Origin: Clostridium sp. CAG:914
Lineage (GTDB): Bacteria > Bacillota_I > Bacilli_A > RF39 > UBA660
Length of the DNA: 64,000 nt
Direction of reading: 5' to 3'
NCBI GenBank assembly: GCA_000437895.1
Contig: FR902161.1
Location: 34,249 to 98,248 of the forward strand
A model generated the notes under the pieces. The model saw only the letters and a list, made by a program, of their open reading frames with translations. It searched no databases and was not told the origin of the DNA. Both the position numbers and the translations under genes were made by a program. Positions 1 through 7,726 of the stretch are shown piece after piece (position 1 is the first letter of the stretch; each line of letters opens with the position of its first letter).

Positions 1-756
1 GACGCTCTTGGAATAAAAGAGATTCCTGCTGAATTGAGGGAATTAGCAATTCAAAAATGTGATATTCCTGCTGATGTACATGATAATGGTATGGCTGTCG
101 CAGAAAGAGAAAATTCATTGCTATCTATGGGAGTAGTATATTGTTATGGTTCAACCCTAAATTTTATAGCTAGAGATGGACATACCTGTATTTTACCTTA
201 TAATGAAATAACAGCGAGAGAACTAGAAAAATGTGGTTATGTAGTATGTGCTTATGGTGAATCTAGTCCAAAACTAGATTATAAAAGAGATCAATATGGT
301 CATATAGATATAATGGCTGATAATTATTATGATGTTTGTGAAAAAGAAAAAACTTTACGAGAAAAATGTACTCTACCAAAAGAATTAGCAGAAGCTGTTT
401 GTAGTGCTGAAAGTAGAGGAAATTCAGATTTTTTGGAAGCTCAAGAAAAAAGTGGATTAGTTGCGAGATTTCCGTATGATGTATTTTCACACAGATTATA
501 TAGAGGACATGATTATGGACATTCCTTTATTGAACAAGCTGTTGAATTTTTAGGATATGATAATCTTACAGCAAGAAAATTCTTAGCGTTTACAGGTCAT
601 GGAGAAGTATCATTATCACATCCATATTCAAATGTTACAGATTTAGATTCTTATTTAGCTTATGTTTCCAATAATAAATTTTTAAATGATAGTAAATACT
701 TTGCCCCAGGTGGATTTTATAATCAAGTAACTTCTGAAACTTTAAAGAAAAGATAA
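1..756 (+). CDS. Hypothetical protein, 5' end outside the window
   Basis: The frame is open from base 1, so the gene begins upstream; a TTG at 34 is a possible internal start, but codons before it continue the same protein. The visible 251 residues end at TAA (754-756). I do not recognise a family. The N-terminal part carries two short similar phrases (EIPAEL and DIPADV). There is no signal peptide or membrane segment in the visible part. The C-terminal half is rich in Tyr, His and Gly. It lies directly upstream of an insertion sequence and is one of few plus-strand genes, which is compatible with accessory DNA, but this is inference only. Confidence 0.6.
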   Translation, partial: DALGIKEIPAELRELAIQKCDIPADVHDNGMAVAERENSLLSMGVVYCYGSTLNFIARDGHTCILPYNEITARELEKCGYVVCAYGESSPKLDYKRDQYGHIDIMADNYYDVCEKEKTLREKCTLPKELAEAVCSAESRGNSDFLEAQEKSGLVARFPYDVFSHRLYRGHDYGHSFIEQAVEFLGYDNLTARKFLAFTGHGEVSLSHPYSNVTDLDSYLAYVSNNKFLNDSKYFAPGGFYNQVTSETLKKR

Positions 757-857
757 AAAGTGTTTGGATTATATTGGGATTATGAAAATTAAAACAACAC
801 TATATATACATATAGTATTCTTTATGATATAAGTGCAATGTTAAACCCTTTAGTTAT

Positions 858-882
858 TGAAATGCACCCCTCTGGGTAGATA
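858..882 (+). repeat. Left terminal inverted repeat of the IS
   Basis: Shares the pattern TG...TG.ACCC...GGTAGA.A with the reverse complement of 2346-2370 (17 of 25 matches). It lies 60 bp upstream of the orfA start, the usual layout for an IS3 left end. Confidence 0.65.
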
Positions 883-912
883 ATATAAAAAACCAATTTA
901 AGGGTATGATAT

Positions 913-938
913 AATACACCTCCGAAAGGAGGTGTATT
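913..938 (+). promoter_or_regulatory. Hairpin sequestering the transposase ribosome-binding site
   Basis: A perfect 11-bp inverted repeat (arms 913-923 and 928-938) closes a GAAA tetraloop. The 3' arm contains the GGAGG Shine-Dalgarno sequence of orfA, which starts at 943. In a transcript reading in from outside the IS the site would be paired and translation low, a known way IS elements limit transposase synthesis. Folding is inferred from sequence. Confidence 0.75.
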
Positions 939-942
939 TATT

Positions 943-1239
943 ATGACTTCAAAGGGGCAAAAATTTGCAAAGTATACTGATGATTTGATTAAAGAAATTG
1001 TAGAAAAACTTCGAAATGGTAGATCGGCAACAAGACTAACTAAAGAATACAATATACCATTATATACAATTAAAACTTGGAAAAGGAAATTTATTAATCA
1101 TCCAGAATTATATCCAAATGCTGGACATCGAAGCGGTCGGCCAAAAGAATCAGAATTAACTAAAGAGGATTATAAAGAAAGATATGAAATACTAAAAAAA
1201 TACCAGGCCTTCCTCAAGGCACAACGAGAGAGAAAGTAA
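943..1239 (+). CDS. IS3-family OrfA, helix-turn-helix transposase subunit
   Basis: Encodes a 98-residue basic protein. The N-terminal half (about residues 5-45) is a helix-turn-helix of the IS3 OrfA type, with a K-E-Y-N-I-P...I-K-T-W-K recognition region; the C-terminal part is a charged helix. It would bind the IS ends and, fused to OrfB by frameshifting, form the active transposase. The SD GGAGG is 10 nt before ATG but lies inside a stable hairpin. The frame ends at TAA 1237-1239, downstream of an A7 slippery site at 1194-1200. Confidence 0.85.
   Translation: MTSKGQKFAKYTDDLIKEIVEKLRNGRSATRLTKEYNIPLYTIKTWKRKFINHPELYPNAGHRSGRPKESELTKEDYKERYEILKKYQAFLKAQRERK
1194..1220 (+). promoter_or_regulatory. 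Programmed -1 ribosomal frameshift signal (A7 slippery site plus stem-loop)
   Basis: The heptamer A AAA AAA (1194-1200) is in phase with orfA codons. Six bases later comes a 5-bp stem with a 4-nt loop (GCCTT 1207-1211, AAGGC 1216-1220). The -1 frame is open from the slip site through orfB to 2063, so a shift gives one OrfAB fusion. This is the standard IS3 arrangement. Confidence 0.85.
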
Positions 1240-1280
1240 CTTTTATAAATCTATATAGAGATAATTATAAGTTATATAAT

Positions 1281-2063
1281 ATGTGTGCCGTATTAGAAAT
1301 AAGTCCTAAAACTTATTATAAATATCGAAATAAGGAAGATCCTGATTATCTAATAATTAAAGAAATATTTGATGATTCTAAAGGCACATATGGTTATCGT
1401 AGAATTGTGGAAGGCCTAAAAATCAAATATGGGGTTGTAATGAATGGAAAGAAGGTTTTAAGAATAATGAAAAAATATAATTTGATGGCTGAATATATAA
1501 GAAAAGCAAAAAAGAAAAATAAGAATGAAAGAATTGAAGATAATGTTAAACCAAATTTGCTAAATAGAAATTTTACTACTGATGCACCAAATAAAGTATG
1601 GGATACAGATGTAACTTATCTTATATTTAAAGGCTCAAGGGCGTATCTATCAACAATAATCGATTTATATGATAGAAAAGTTGTAGCTTATAAAATATCT
1701 AAATATAATGATAACAAATTAGTTATGGATACATTAAATGAAGCAATATCCAAAATAAAAGATGTATCTGGACTTATCATTCACAGTGATCAAGGTTTCC
1801 AGTATACATCTTATGAATACAAAGCAATTTGTGAATCAAATGGTATTACTATTTCTATGGCCAGAAAAGGTACTCCAATAGATGATTCACCAATTGAGAG
1901 CTGGCACTCTCTCCTTAAAAAGGAAACTTTGTATAATAATAATATCACATCTTTAGAAAATTACATAATTTTAGTCGAAGAATGGATAGAATTCTATAAT
2001 ACAACAAGAATTAAAGGTAAGAAAGTTAACAAAAAGAAAGAATATAATAAAAATGATAAATAA
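1281..2063 (+). CDS. IS3-family OrfB, DDE integrase domain of the transposase
   Basis: 260 residues from the ATG at 1281, but the frame is open back to the slip site, so the working product is probably the OrfAB fusion. An HTH_21-like segment (Y-G-Y-R-R motif, about residues 33-75) precedes an rve catalytic core. The DDE residues are visible in D-T-D-V-T-Y, H-S-D-Q-G and P-I-E-S-W-H. The last about 15 residues are Lys/Asn-rich and lack the usual S-P-x-x-Y ending, so the extreme C-terminus may be degenerate. Otherwise intact. Confidence 0.88.
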   Translation: MCAVLEISPKTYYKYRNKEDPDYLIIKEIFDDSKGTYGYRRIVEGLKIKYGVVMNGKKVLRIMKKYNLMAEYIRKAKKKNKNERIEDNVKPNLLNRNFTTDAPNKVWDTDVTYLIFKGSRAYLSTIIDLYDRKVVAYKISKYNDNKLVMDTLNEAISKIKDVSGLIIHSDQGFQYTSYEYKAICESNGITISMARKGTPIDDSPIESWHSLLKKETLYNNNITSLENYIILVEEWIEFYNTTRIKGKKVNKKKEYNKNDK

Positions 2064-2238
2064 TAATGAAATAATATATAAAATGAATGCAGTCATAGAA
2101 TATTTAAAAAATAATGGTGGTTATGATTATAAATTATATAATCGATTATGTCCAGGTATGGGAGAACCAGACTCAAATATTGTTGAATATGCAGAAGATA
2201 TTCTATACATTATTAATTTATTAATTAATAACAAATAA
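2053..2238 (+). CDS. Possible small protein in the 3' part of the IS
   Basis: A 61-residue frame overlaps the last bases of orfB and ends at TAA before the terminator hairpin. The product is acidic with Tyr/Asn-rich helices. I recognise no family. The ATG overlaps the orfB stop, so translational coupling is possible, but there is no clear Shine-Dalgarno sequence. It could be a passenger gene or chance; in such A+T-rich DNA an open frame this short is weak evidence. Confidence 0.3.
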   Translation: MINNNEIIYKMNAVIEYLKNNGGYDYKLYNRLCPGMGEPDSNIVEYAEDILYIINLLINNK

Positions 2239-2277
2239 AGACAAGCTTTATTTGAATAAATATTATAAATGCATAAT

Positions 2278-2327
2278 AAAAATCAAGGGTCTAGATGAAC
2301 TCACTATCGTTCGCCCTTGATTTTTTT
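2278..2327 (+). terminator. Terminator at the 3' end of the IS
   Basis: Arms AATCAAGGG (2281-2289) and CCCTTGATT (2314-2322) are followed by a T run. The 24-nt loop contains a smaller GAAC/GTTC hairpin. A bases on the left also allow termination of leftward transcripts. Confidence 0.7.
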
Positions 2328-2345
2328 AACCTAGGTTTTTTCTGA

Positions 2346-2370
2346 TGTCTACCAAACAGGGTTCACATCA
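2346..2370 (+). repeat. Right terminal inverted repeat of the IS
   Basis: TGTCTAC...GGGTTCACATCA resembles right ends of many IS3 elements and pairs with 858-882 as an inverted repeat. A closely similar solitary copy lies at 25597-25621. Confidence 0.65.
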
Positions 2371-2405
2371 TTTCATATTTAGGGGTTTTTAAATGGTTTG
2401 TTAAT

Positions 2406-2993
2406 TCAGTATATACTTTCGGCAATGTCATGTGTTATCATAATTACTGTTTTTTGATTATCTTTAATCATTTTATATACATCTTCTGATAGAATTAATC
2501 TAGTTTGATAGTCTAGTGCAGAAAATGGTTCGTCTAATAGTAGGATATCTGGTTTTATAGCTAGTGTCCTTATTAAAGCTACTCTTTGTCTCATACCACC
2601 AGATAAGCTATTTGGGTAACTGTATATAAAATCATGTAGTCCATAATCGTTAAGTAATTTTATGACATATTCTTTATTTTCTTTAGTTATTTCTTTCTTT
2701 ATTTTTAATCCTAATAAACAATTTTCAAGTATATTTAGCCAAGGAAATAGACAATCTTCTTGGAGCATATAACCAAACTTTATGTTATCTTTATGTAAAA
2801 TAATACTTCCACTACTCTTTTTTTCAATTCCAGATAGAATAGATAATAGAGTAGATTTTCCACATCCTGATGGTCCTACTATAGCTAAGTATTCACCTTC
2901 TTTTACTGATAATGTTAAATTTTTGATAGCTGTTGTTTCCCCTTTGCTATGATATTTTTTTGATAATTTATTAATAGAAATAATATTAGTCAT
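2406..2993 (-). pseudogene. ABC transporter ATPase (SsuB/TauB type), 3' end lost
   Basis: 195 residues are left of an expected about 250. Visible: Walker A G-P-S-G-C-G-K-S-T (about residues 39-47), Q loop Q-E-D, signature L-S-G-G-M-R-Q-R, Walker B I-L-L-L-D-E-P, and the H loop T-H-D-I. The frame then stops (TGA) six residues after the H-loop His, and the IS right end lies 36 bp further on. The gene overlaps the upstream binding-protein gene by 8 bp, so the two were one operon. The expected permease gene is absent. The conserved motor motifs survive, but the C-terminal part after the H loop is missing, so I treat it as a broken gene. Confidence 0.8.
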
Positions 2994-3984
2994 AATTTGT
3001 AAAATACTTTGTATATATCAATTTGTCATAGTCTACATACTCGTCTAATTCATTTGAAGCAATAATTATATCTTGGATATGATTCCATTCAGATGGACTT
3101 ATAGAAATATCTTTTTTCCAAGCATCACCTTTTTGGTATCTATCTATTATAGTGATTAAATCATTTAAAGATGTATCAGGGAAATAATCTATTATTCTTT
3201 CGGCTATATCATTACTTTTATTATTGTGAACATAAGATAGACCTTTATTTATAGCTTTTGAGAAACTTTTTATAATATCTTGATTATTTTCAATATAACT
3301 TTTTCTAGCATTAAATGCTGTATATGGAACTGTTCCTCCTAGTTCACCTATGTAAGCTACAACGTAACCTAATCCTTGTTTTTCTATAGCTGTGGCATTA
3401 GGTTCAAACAATGTAACAAAGTCTCCTATTCCTGAAACAAATGCTCCTTGCATAGCTGAAAAGGCTATTGATGTATCAATATTAACATCTTTTTGTGGAT
3501 CTATTCCATTTTGTCTTAGAGCCCATTCAAAGGTCATTTCTGGCATTCCGCCTTTTCTTCCTCCAATTACTGTTTTTCCTTTTAAATCACTTATTTTAAA
3601 ATTATCTATTTTTTTTCTTGATACTAGAAAACTACCATCTTTTTGAGTTAATCCTGCAAAAGTCATGACATAATCTGTTTCGTTACCTTTGTATACATAA
3701 ATTGTAGCTTCTGTTCCTGAAAAACCAATATCTATATCTCCTGATAAAACTGCAGCCATAACGTTGTCTGCTCCACTGGTTAATACTATTGATACATCTA
3801 ACCCTTCTTCGTTAAAGTATCCTAATGAATCTGCTACATACATTGGTGCATAAAAAACGCTATGAGCTACTTCACCTATGGTGATTTGTTTTAAATTACT
3901 GTTATTTTCTTCTTTCTTTATTAGCAATATTGACACTATTGCTAAGATAATAACTAAAATAATTACACTTATTATTTTTTTCAC
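2986..3984 (-). CDS. NMT1/SsuA-like ABC transporter substrate-binding protein
   Basis: Periplasmic-binding-type protein of the NMT1/THI5-SsuA-TauA group, which binds small sulfonates, nitrate or thiamine-precursor pyrimidines; the ligand cannot be told from sequence. One N-terminal hydrophobic helix (about residues 3-24) without a lipobox Cys would anchor it to the membrane. Typical phrases: a Y-A-P-M-Y-V-A segment near the mature N-terminus, then G-D-I-D-I-G-F. I chose the GTG at 3984 because GGAGG lies 5 nt upstream; an ATG further upstream has no such site. It overlaps the truncated ATPase gene. Without ATPase tail and permease the transporter is unlikely to work. Confidence 0.82.
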   Translation of the reverse strand: MKKIISVIILVIILAIVSILLIKKEENNSNLKQITIGEVAHSVFYAPMYVADSLGYFNEEGLDVSIVLTSGADNVMAAVLSGDIDIGFSGTEATIYVYKGNETDYVMTFAGLTQKDGSFLVSRKKIDNFKISDLKGKTVIGGRKGGMPEMTFEWALRQNGIDPQKDVNIDTSIAFSAMQGAFVSGIGDFVTLFEPNATAIEKQGLGYVVAYIGELGGTVPYTAFNARKSYIENNQDIIKSFSKAINKGLSYVHNNKSNDIAERIIDYFPDTSLNDLITIIDRYQKGDAWKKDISISPSEWNHIQDIIIASNELDEYVDYDKLIYTKYFTNYD

Positions 3985-4053
3985 ACTAACCTCCATTTTC
4001 TTTATTAGTATATTCTTAAATGATTTTTTAGTGAATAAAGATAACAATAAAAA

Positions 4054-4080
4054 TAACTAAGAATTTTTGGTTCTTAGTTA
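4054..4080 (-). terminator. Intrinsic terminator after the nucleotidyltransferase gene
   Basis: Perfect 10-bp stem (4054-4063 with 4071-4080), 7-nt loop, followed on the minus strand by ATTTTTATTG. Confidence 0.75.
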
Positions 4081-4089
4081 CTAATTTAA

Positions 4090-4995
4090 TTATTTCCATA
4101 AGTCTTTAGGATACTCATTGTTGTCTACTAATTTTTTTATTTCTTTAACTACTTTTTCTTTATCTTCTTTATATGTTATTCCTTGCCATATAGCATTTGT
4201 TTTTAACACTTCTACAGTAGCTATTTTGTTTTCTATTTCTTCAAAGACAACCGAAGGTATTAGATACTCACATGTATCAATATCCTCTTTGTGTTTATCT
4301 AAGAATAATGGAAAACCTTCTTCTAAATATTCAAATATATCTTTTGTAAATGCAAACATATTCATAGATACTGGAGCATCTTCTAATACTTTAAATGAAT
4401 TACCACCTTCTAAAGGTGTAGCTATTATTTCAGAGTCTACTTTTTCTACTTTACACTCGATTATATTGGTTAAATAACCATTTTCCTCTTCACATACTCC
4501 TCTTTTAACGCTTCCGTTTTCTGTTAGAGTGTTTTTTACTTTATATCCAGCCATAGCATATCTTAAAATATTATCATGGGTATTATTATTTTTCATGAAT
4601 TTACTTATTACATGATATGCATCTCTTCCATAGAAATCATCTGCATTAATAATAGCAAAGTTTTCATCGACTTTATCTTTGGCACAAAGTATGGCATGTG
4701 CTGTTCCCCATGGTTTTATTCTTCCTTCTGGTACGCTATATCCTTCTGGTAGATTATCTATTTCTTGAAAAACATATTCTACTTCTATTTTCTTTTCTAT
4801 TCTCTTTCCTATTGTTTCTCTAAAAATATCATAATTTTCTCTTTTAATTATAAATACAACCTTTGTAAATCCTTCTCTTATAGCATCATATATAGAATAA
4901 TCTATTATAAAATGACCATATTCATCAATTGGTTCAATTTGTTTTAAGCCACCAAATCTGCTTCCCATTCCAGCAGCTAATATAACTAATGTCAT
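4090..4995 (-). CDS. Sugar-phosphate nucleotidyltransferase family protein
   Basis: 301-residue GT-A-fold NTP transferase. The N-terminus L-A-A-G-M-G-S-R-F-G-G-L-K-Q matches the nucleotide-binding G-x-G-x-R...K signature of glucose-1-phosphate nucleotidyltransferases and LicC-like enzymes. N-A-D-D-F-Y-G (about residues 117-123) is the metal-binding Asp region. Such enzymes activate a phosphorylated sugar or choline for envelope polymers. It appears monocistronic, with its own terminator downstream and a divergent promoter region shared with the ligase gene at 5068. Substrate cannot be told. Confidence 0.8.
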   Translation of the reverse strand: MTLVILAAGMGSRFGGLKQIEPIDEYGHFIIDYSIYDAIREGFTKVVFIIKRENYDIFRETIGKRIEKKIEVEYVFQEIDNLPEGYSVPEGRIKPWGTAHAILCAKDKVDENFAIINADDFYGRDAYHVISKFMKNNNTHDNILRYAMAGYKVKNTLTENGSVKRGVCEEENGYLTNIIECKVEKVDSEIIATPLEGGNSFKVLEDAPVSMNMFAFTKDIFEYLEEGFPLFLDKHKEDIDTCEYLIPSVVFEEIENKIATVEVLKTNAIWQGITYKEDKEKVVKEIKKLVDNNEYPKDLWK

Positions 4996-5067
4996 AAATC
5001 CTCCTTTATTTATTCTAATATATCATATTAATTTAAGAATTACAATATAATTAATTAAAGGAGGTAT

Positions 5068-6036
5068 ATGATAAAAATATTACTTTTATTTGGAGGTAAT
5101 TCTTATGAACACAATATTTCTTGTAAATCTGCTAAGAATATAATTGAAAATATTGATAATAATAAATTTGATTTGACTATGGTTGGAATTGATAAATGTA
5201 ATAATTGGTATATTTTTGATGATAATTTGTGTTATTTAGATAATGGTAATTGGTTAAATGGGAATATTAAGAAAATAGATAATGTTGTTAAATTTATTAA
5301 GGGTTATGATAAAGTATTCTCTATAATTCATGGTAATGATGGAGAAAATGGTAATTTAGAGGGATTATTTCAATTATGTAATGTTAAGTATGTTGGTTCT
5401 GATTTGTTAGCTAGTGCTATTTCTTATGATAAAGAATTTACAAAAATTATATGTAAGGATTATGAATTACCACAAGTAGAATATGATGTTTTAAGGAAAA
5501 ATGATAAAATACATACTAATATTGGTTATCCTTTAGTTGTTAAACCTAGTAAGGGTGGTTCTTCTTTAGGAATACATGTTTGTAATAATAAAAAGGAATT
5601 TGTTAAGCATGTTAAGGAGGCTTTTTTATATGATGATAAAGTTATTATTGAAAAATATGTTAAAGCTAGGGAGTTTGAATGTGCAATACTAGATTGTGGT
5701 AAGAGAATTATATCTAAAGTTGGGGAAATTGTTTCTATAAATACTATTTACGATTATGAAGCAAAATATGTAAAAGATAGTAAATTACTTATTCCTGCTA
5801 ATATTAGTAAAAACTTAGAGAGAAAAATTAGAAATTATTCAGATATGATATTTAATATTTTGGGTTTATCTGATTTAGCAAGAGTTGATTTTTTATATGA
5901 CTATAATAATGATATTTTGTATTTTAATGAAGTTAATACTTTACCTGGTTTTACTGCTATAAGTATGTATCCTAAATTAATAGAAAATATGGGTATTAGT
6001 TATAAAAATCTAATTACTAAATTACTTATGAATTAA
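5068..6036 (+). CDS. ddl: D-alanine--D-alanine ligase family protein
   Basis: 322-residue ATP-grasp enzyme. The start L-L-F-G-G-N-S-Y-E-H-N-I-S matches the Ddl N-terminal motif G-G-x-S-x-E-H-x-x-S. The ATP-grasp loop is P-L-V-V-K-P-S-K-G-G-S-S-L-G (about residues 155-168), and the C-terminal metal site is F-N-E-V-N-T-L-P-G-F-T. It would join two D-Ala residues for peptidoglycan precursors in the cytoplasm. Length is slightly below the usual 340-360. SD AAAGGAGG precedes ATG. A bidirectional terminator follows. A D-Ala-D-Lac or D-Ala-D-Ser variant cannot be excluded. Confidence 0.85.
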   Translation: MIKILLLFGGNSYEHNISCKSAKNIIENIDNNKFDLTMVGIDKCNNWYIFDDNLCYLDNGNWLNGNIKKIDNVVKFIKGYDKVFSIIHGNDGENGNLEGLFQLCNVKYVGSDLLASAISYDKEFTKIICKDYELPQVEYDVLRKNDKIHTNIGYPLVVKPSKGGSSLGIHVCNNKKEFVKHVKEAFLYDDKVIIEKYVKAREFECAILDCGKRIISKVGEIVSINTIYDYEAKYVKDSKLLIPANISKNLERKIRNYSDMIFNILGLSDLARVDFLYDYNNDILYFNEVNTLPGFTAISMYPKLIENMGISYKNLITKLLMN

Positions 6037-6070
6037 AATAACTATCAACTTTTGAGGTTGATAGTTATTT
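6035..6070. terminator. Bidirectional terminator between convergent genes
   Basis: AATAACTATCAAC pairs with GTTGATAGTTATT around a 7-nt loop, with A bases before and T bases after; serves the ligase gene (+) and the gene ending at 6065 (-). Confidence 0.85.
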
Positions 6071-6529
6071 TATTGATATTAGACGCATATTATCATCTTC
6101 TTTGTATAAGTTTATGATATCATCTAATAACTTTCTTGTATCTTCTTCTTTTGTACTATTAGATAGTTTTTGATCAAATTCGTCTTGCTTTTCATTTATT
6201 TCTTTTTCTTCAATATAGAATTCTTTTACTTTTAGGTCTGTATTATATAGTTTTTTTATTTTTTCTATGTTATTTTCATTTTTGGTAATTCCTACGATAG
6301 ATTTATACTGGTTATTATCTATATAATATATATAATTATTTTGATTATTATCTTCTTTCATATTATCAAAAGTATTATATGTACCATATTCTAAGATATA
6401 TACTTTTTTTGTAGAAAACTTATTTTCTAAGTCATCAGAATAAATTTTATATGCTATCTTACCACAGATACTTCCTAATATTACTCCCATAATTATAGGA
6501 GTAAATACTTTTTTTATAATATTTTTCAT
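6065..6529 (-). CDS. Membrane-anchored protein, possibly SPOR-like; candidate Spo0A target
   Basis: 154 residues. One N-terminal membrane helix (about residues 5-22), then an extracytoplasmic domain and a charged C-terminal helix. The middle (Y-I-L-E-Y-G-T-Y... Y-K-S-I-V-G-I-T...) has the rhythm of a SPOR peptidoglycan-binding domain, as in B. subtilis SpoIIB, but the match is weak and by eye. I place the start at 6529, where GGTGAT precedes ATG by 4 nt, not at an ATG 8 codons upstream. A promoter with a perfect Spo0A box lies upstream (6545-6578), which together with the domain hint suggests a sporulation role. Function otherwise unknown. Confidence 0.65.
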   Translation of the reverse strand: MKNIIKKVFTPIIMGVILGSICGKIAYKIYSDDLENKFSTKKVYILEYGTYNTFDNMKEDNNQNNYIYYIDNNQYKSIVGITKNENNIEKIKKLYNTDLKVKEFYIEEKEINEKQDEFDQKLSNSTKEEDTRKLLDDIINLYKEDDNMRLISIK

Positions 6530-6544
6530 ATAATCACCATATAT

Positions 6545-6578
6545 AATATACAATAGATATATAGTATTATTTGTCGAA
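6545..6578 (-). promoter_or_regulatory. Spo0A-type promoter: 0A box 21 nt upstream of a -10
   Basis: On the minus strand TTCGACA (6578-6572, perfect 0A box TGTCGAA on plus) is followed after exactly 21 nt by TATATT (6550-6545). The spacing puts the box over the -35 region, as in Spo0A-activated sigma-A promoters. The same geometry and the same TTCGACAAAT string occur upstream of spo0A. Confidence 0.6.
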
Positions 6579-6585
6579 AAATAAA

Positions 6586-7050
6586 TTATCTTCCTTTTTT
6601 TCTATTTTCTTCAAATTCTATATAATTAACATTTTGATTTGTATTAATTTTAGTAAATAACTTATATCTTAGTTCATTGATTATTATTTGTATTTTATTT
6701 AAGCATAAACTTTGATAGGTATTTCCTAAATATTTTACGTATTTTTCTATAATAGCTATTCTTAGTTTTTCTGCTTTCATTAATGATTTTTGAATATCAC
6801 CGGTTGAATCATTTGTTCCAGCTTCAATATCTTTTAATTCTTTTAATAATTCTTTTATTTTAATATTTATTTTCTTTTTAATTATTTTTTTTATTAGTGA
6901 TGGATTTGTGAATATTATATTATCCACTTTTATGGTATTTTCTTTATTTACTTTTGGTTTTATTTTGTATCCATCTATGTTAGAGTATTCTAAATTTACT
7001 ATATCTAAACTATTACTTTTTCTATCAATTTTATATGTTTTTGATTCCAT
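6586..7050 (-). CDS. Conserved-looking hypothetical protein
   Basis: 154 residues, soluble, Lys/Ile/Asn-rich, mostly predicted helical (about residues 50-135), with no membrane segment or recognised motif. It starts 2 bp after the trmD stop, so it is cotranscribed with trmD and rimM, and it ends 57 bp before the start of the SPOR-like gene, in the gap that carries the 0A-box promoter. I recognise no family and propose no function. Base and codon use look like the neighbours. Confidence 0.65.
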   Translation of the reverse strand: MESKTYKIDRKSNSLDIVNLEYSNIDGYKIKPKVNKENTIKVDNIIFTNPSLIKKIIKKKINIKIKELLKELKDIEAGTNDSTGDIQKSLMKAEKLRIAIIEKYVKYLGNTYQSLCLNKIQIIINELRYKLFTKINTNQNVNYIEFEENRKKGR

Positions 7051-7052
7051 CT

Positions 7053-7718
7053 TTATTCACCATCCTTTTTAGTAGACTTTGTTAGTTTTATTCTTTCTTC
7101 TTGTCTATATTTATTTATATTAGCGTGATGGCCTGATAATAAGACTTCTGGCACTTTCATTCCTCTAAAGTCTTCTGGACGTGTATAATTAGGATAATCG
7201 ACATATTCATCGTTGAAGCTTTCGTTAAGTAGTGATGATGATGAAATAACACCTGGTATTAATCTTGTTATGGCATCTGTTATAACCATAGCTGGTAATT
7301 CTCCTCCAGTTAAGACATAATCTCCTATAGATAGTTCTATATCTGTTATTGTTTTTATTCTCTCATCAAAGCCTTCATAATGTCCACACAACATAATTAT
7401 ATGGGAAAATTTTGATAATTCTTGGGCTTTTTTTTCTGTAAATTTTTCTCCTGATGGGGTTAACATTATGACTTTTGTATCTTCTTTTCTTAATGATTCA
7501 ACTGCTCTAAAAATTGGTTCACACATTAAGACCATACCAGCTCCTCCACCATATGGATAGTCATCTACTCTTTTATGTTTATCTAGTGAATAGTCTCTAA
7601 AATTATGGACATTTATTTCTATTTGTTTATTTTTTATTGCTCTTGCTATTATCGACGTATTTAAGAATCCTTCAAACATTTCTGGAAATATTGTCAATAT
7701 ATCTATTCTAGGTACCAT
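7053..7718 (-). CDS. trmD: tRNA (guanine37-N1)-methyltransferase
   Basis: 221-residue SPOUT methylase that puts a methyl group from SAM on G37 next to the anticodon, preventing frameshifts. Family marks: N-terminal R-I-D-I-L-T-I-F-P-E-M-F, P-Y-G-G-G-A-G-M-V-L, C-G-H-Y-E-G-F-D-E-R, and the knot region S-I-G-D-Y-V-L-T-G-G-E-L-P-A. Slightly shorter than the usual about 240 residues, lacking part of the C-terminal tail. It follows rimM by 8 bp, the common rimM-trmD order. Confidence 0.95.
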   Translation of the reverse strand: MVPRIDILTIFPEMFEGFLNTSIIARAIKNKQIEINVHNFRDYSLDKHKRVDDYPYGGGAGMVLMCEPIFRAVESLRKEDTKVIMLTPSGEKFTEKKAQELSKFSHIIMLCGHYEGFDERIKTITDIELSIGDYVLTGGELPAMVITDAITRLIPGVISSSSLLNESFNDEYVDYPNYTRPEDFRGMKVPEVLLSGHHANINKYRQEERIKLTKSTKKDGE

Positions 7719-7726
7719 AGAACCTC

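Larger units (their letters stand above)
858..2370 (+). mobile_element. IS3-family insertion sequence
   Basis: The element contains orfA (HTH) and orfB (DDE integrase) in overlapping frames. Imperfect terminal inverted repeats are visible: 858-882 and the reverse complement of 2346-2370 agree at 17 of 25 positions. About 1.5 kb is normal for IS3. No convincing short target duplication is seen at these boundaries, so the ends may be off by a few bases or one flank may have been rearranged. The right end lies 36 bp from the 3' end of a truncated ABC-transporter gene, suggesting that insertion or IS-mediated deletion damaged that operon. Confidence 0.8.

Noticed and set aside
854..2374. Target-site duplication of the IS
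   Set aside because: Flanking triplets and quadruplets at the assigned ends do not match, so no duplication is claimed.
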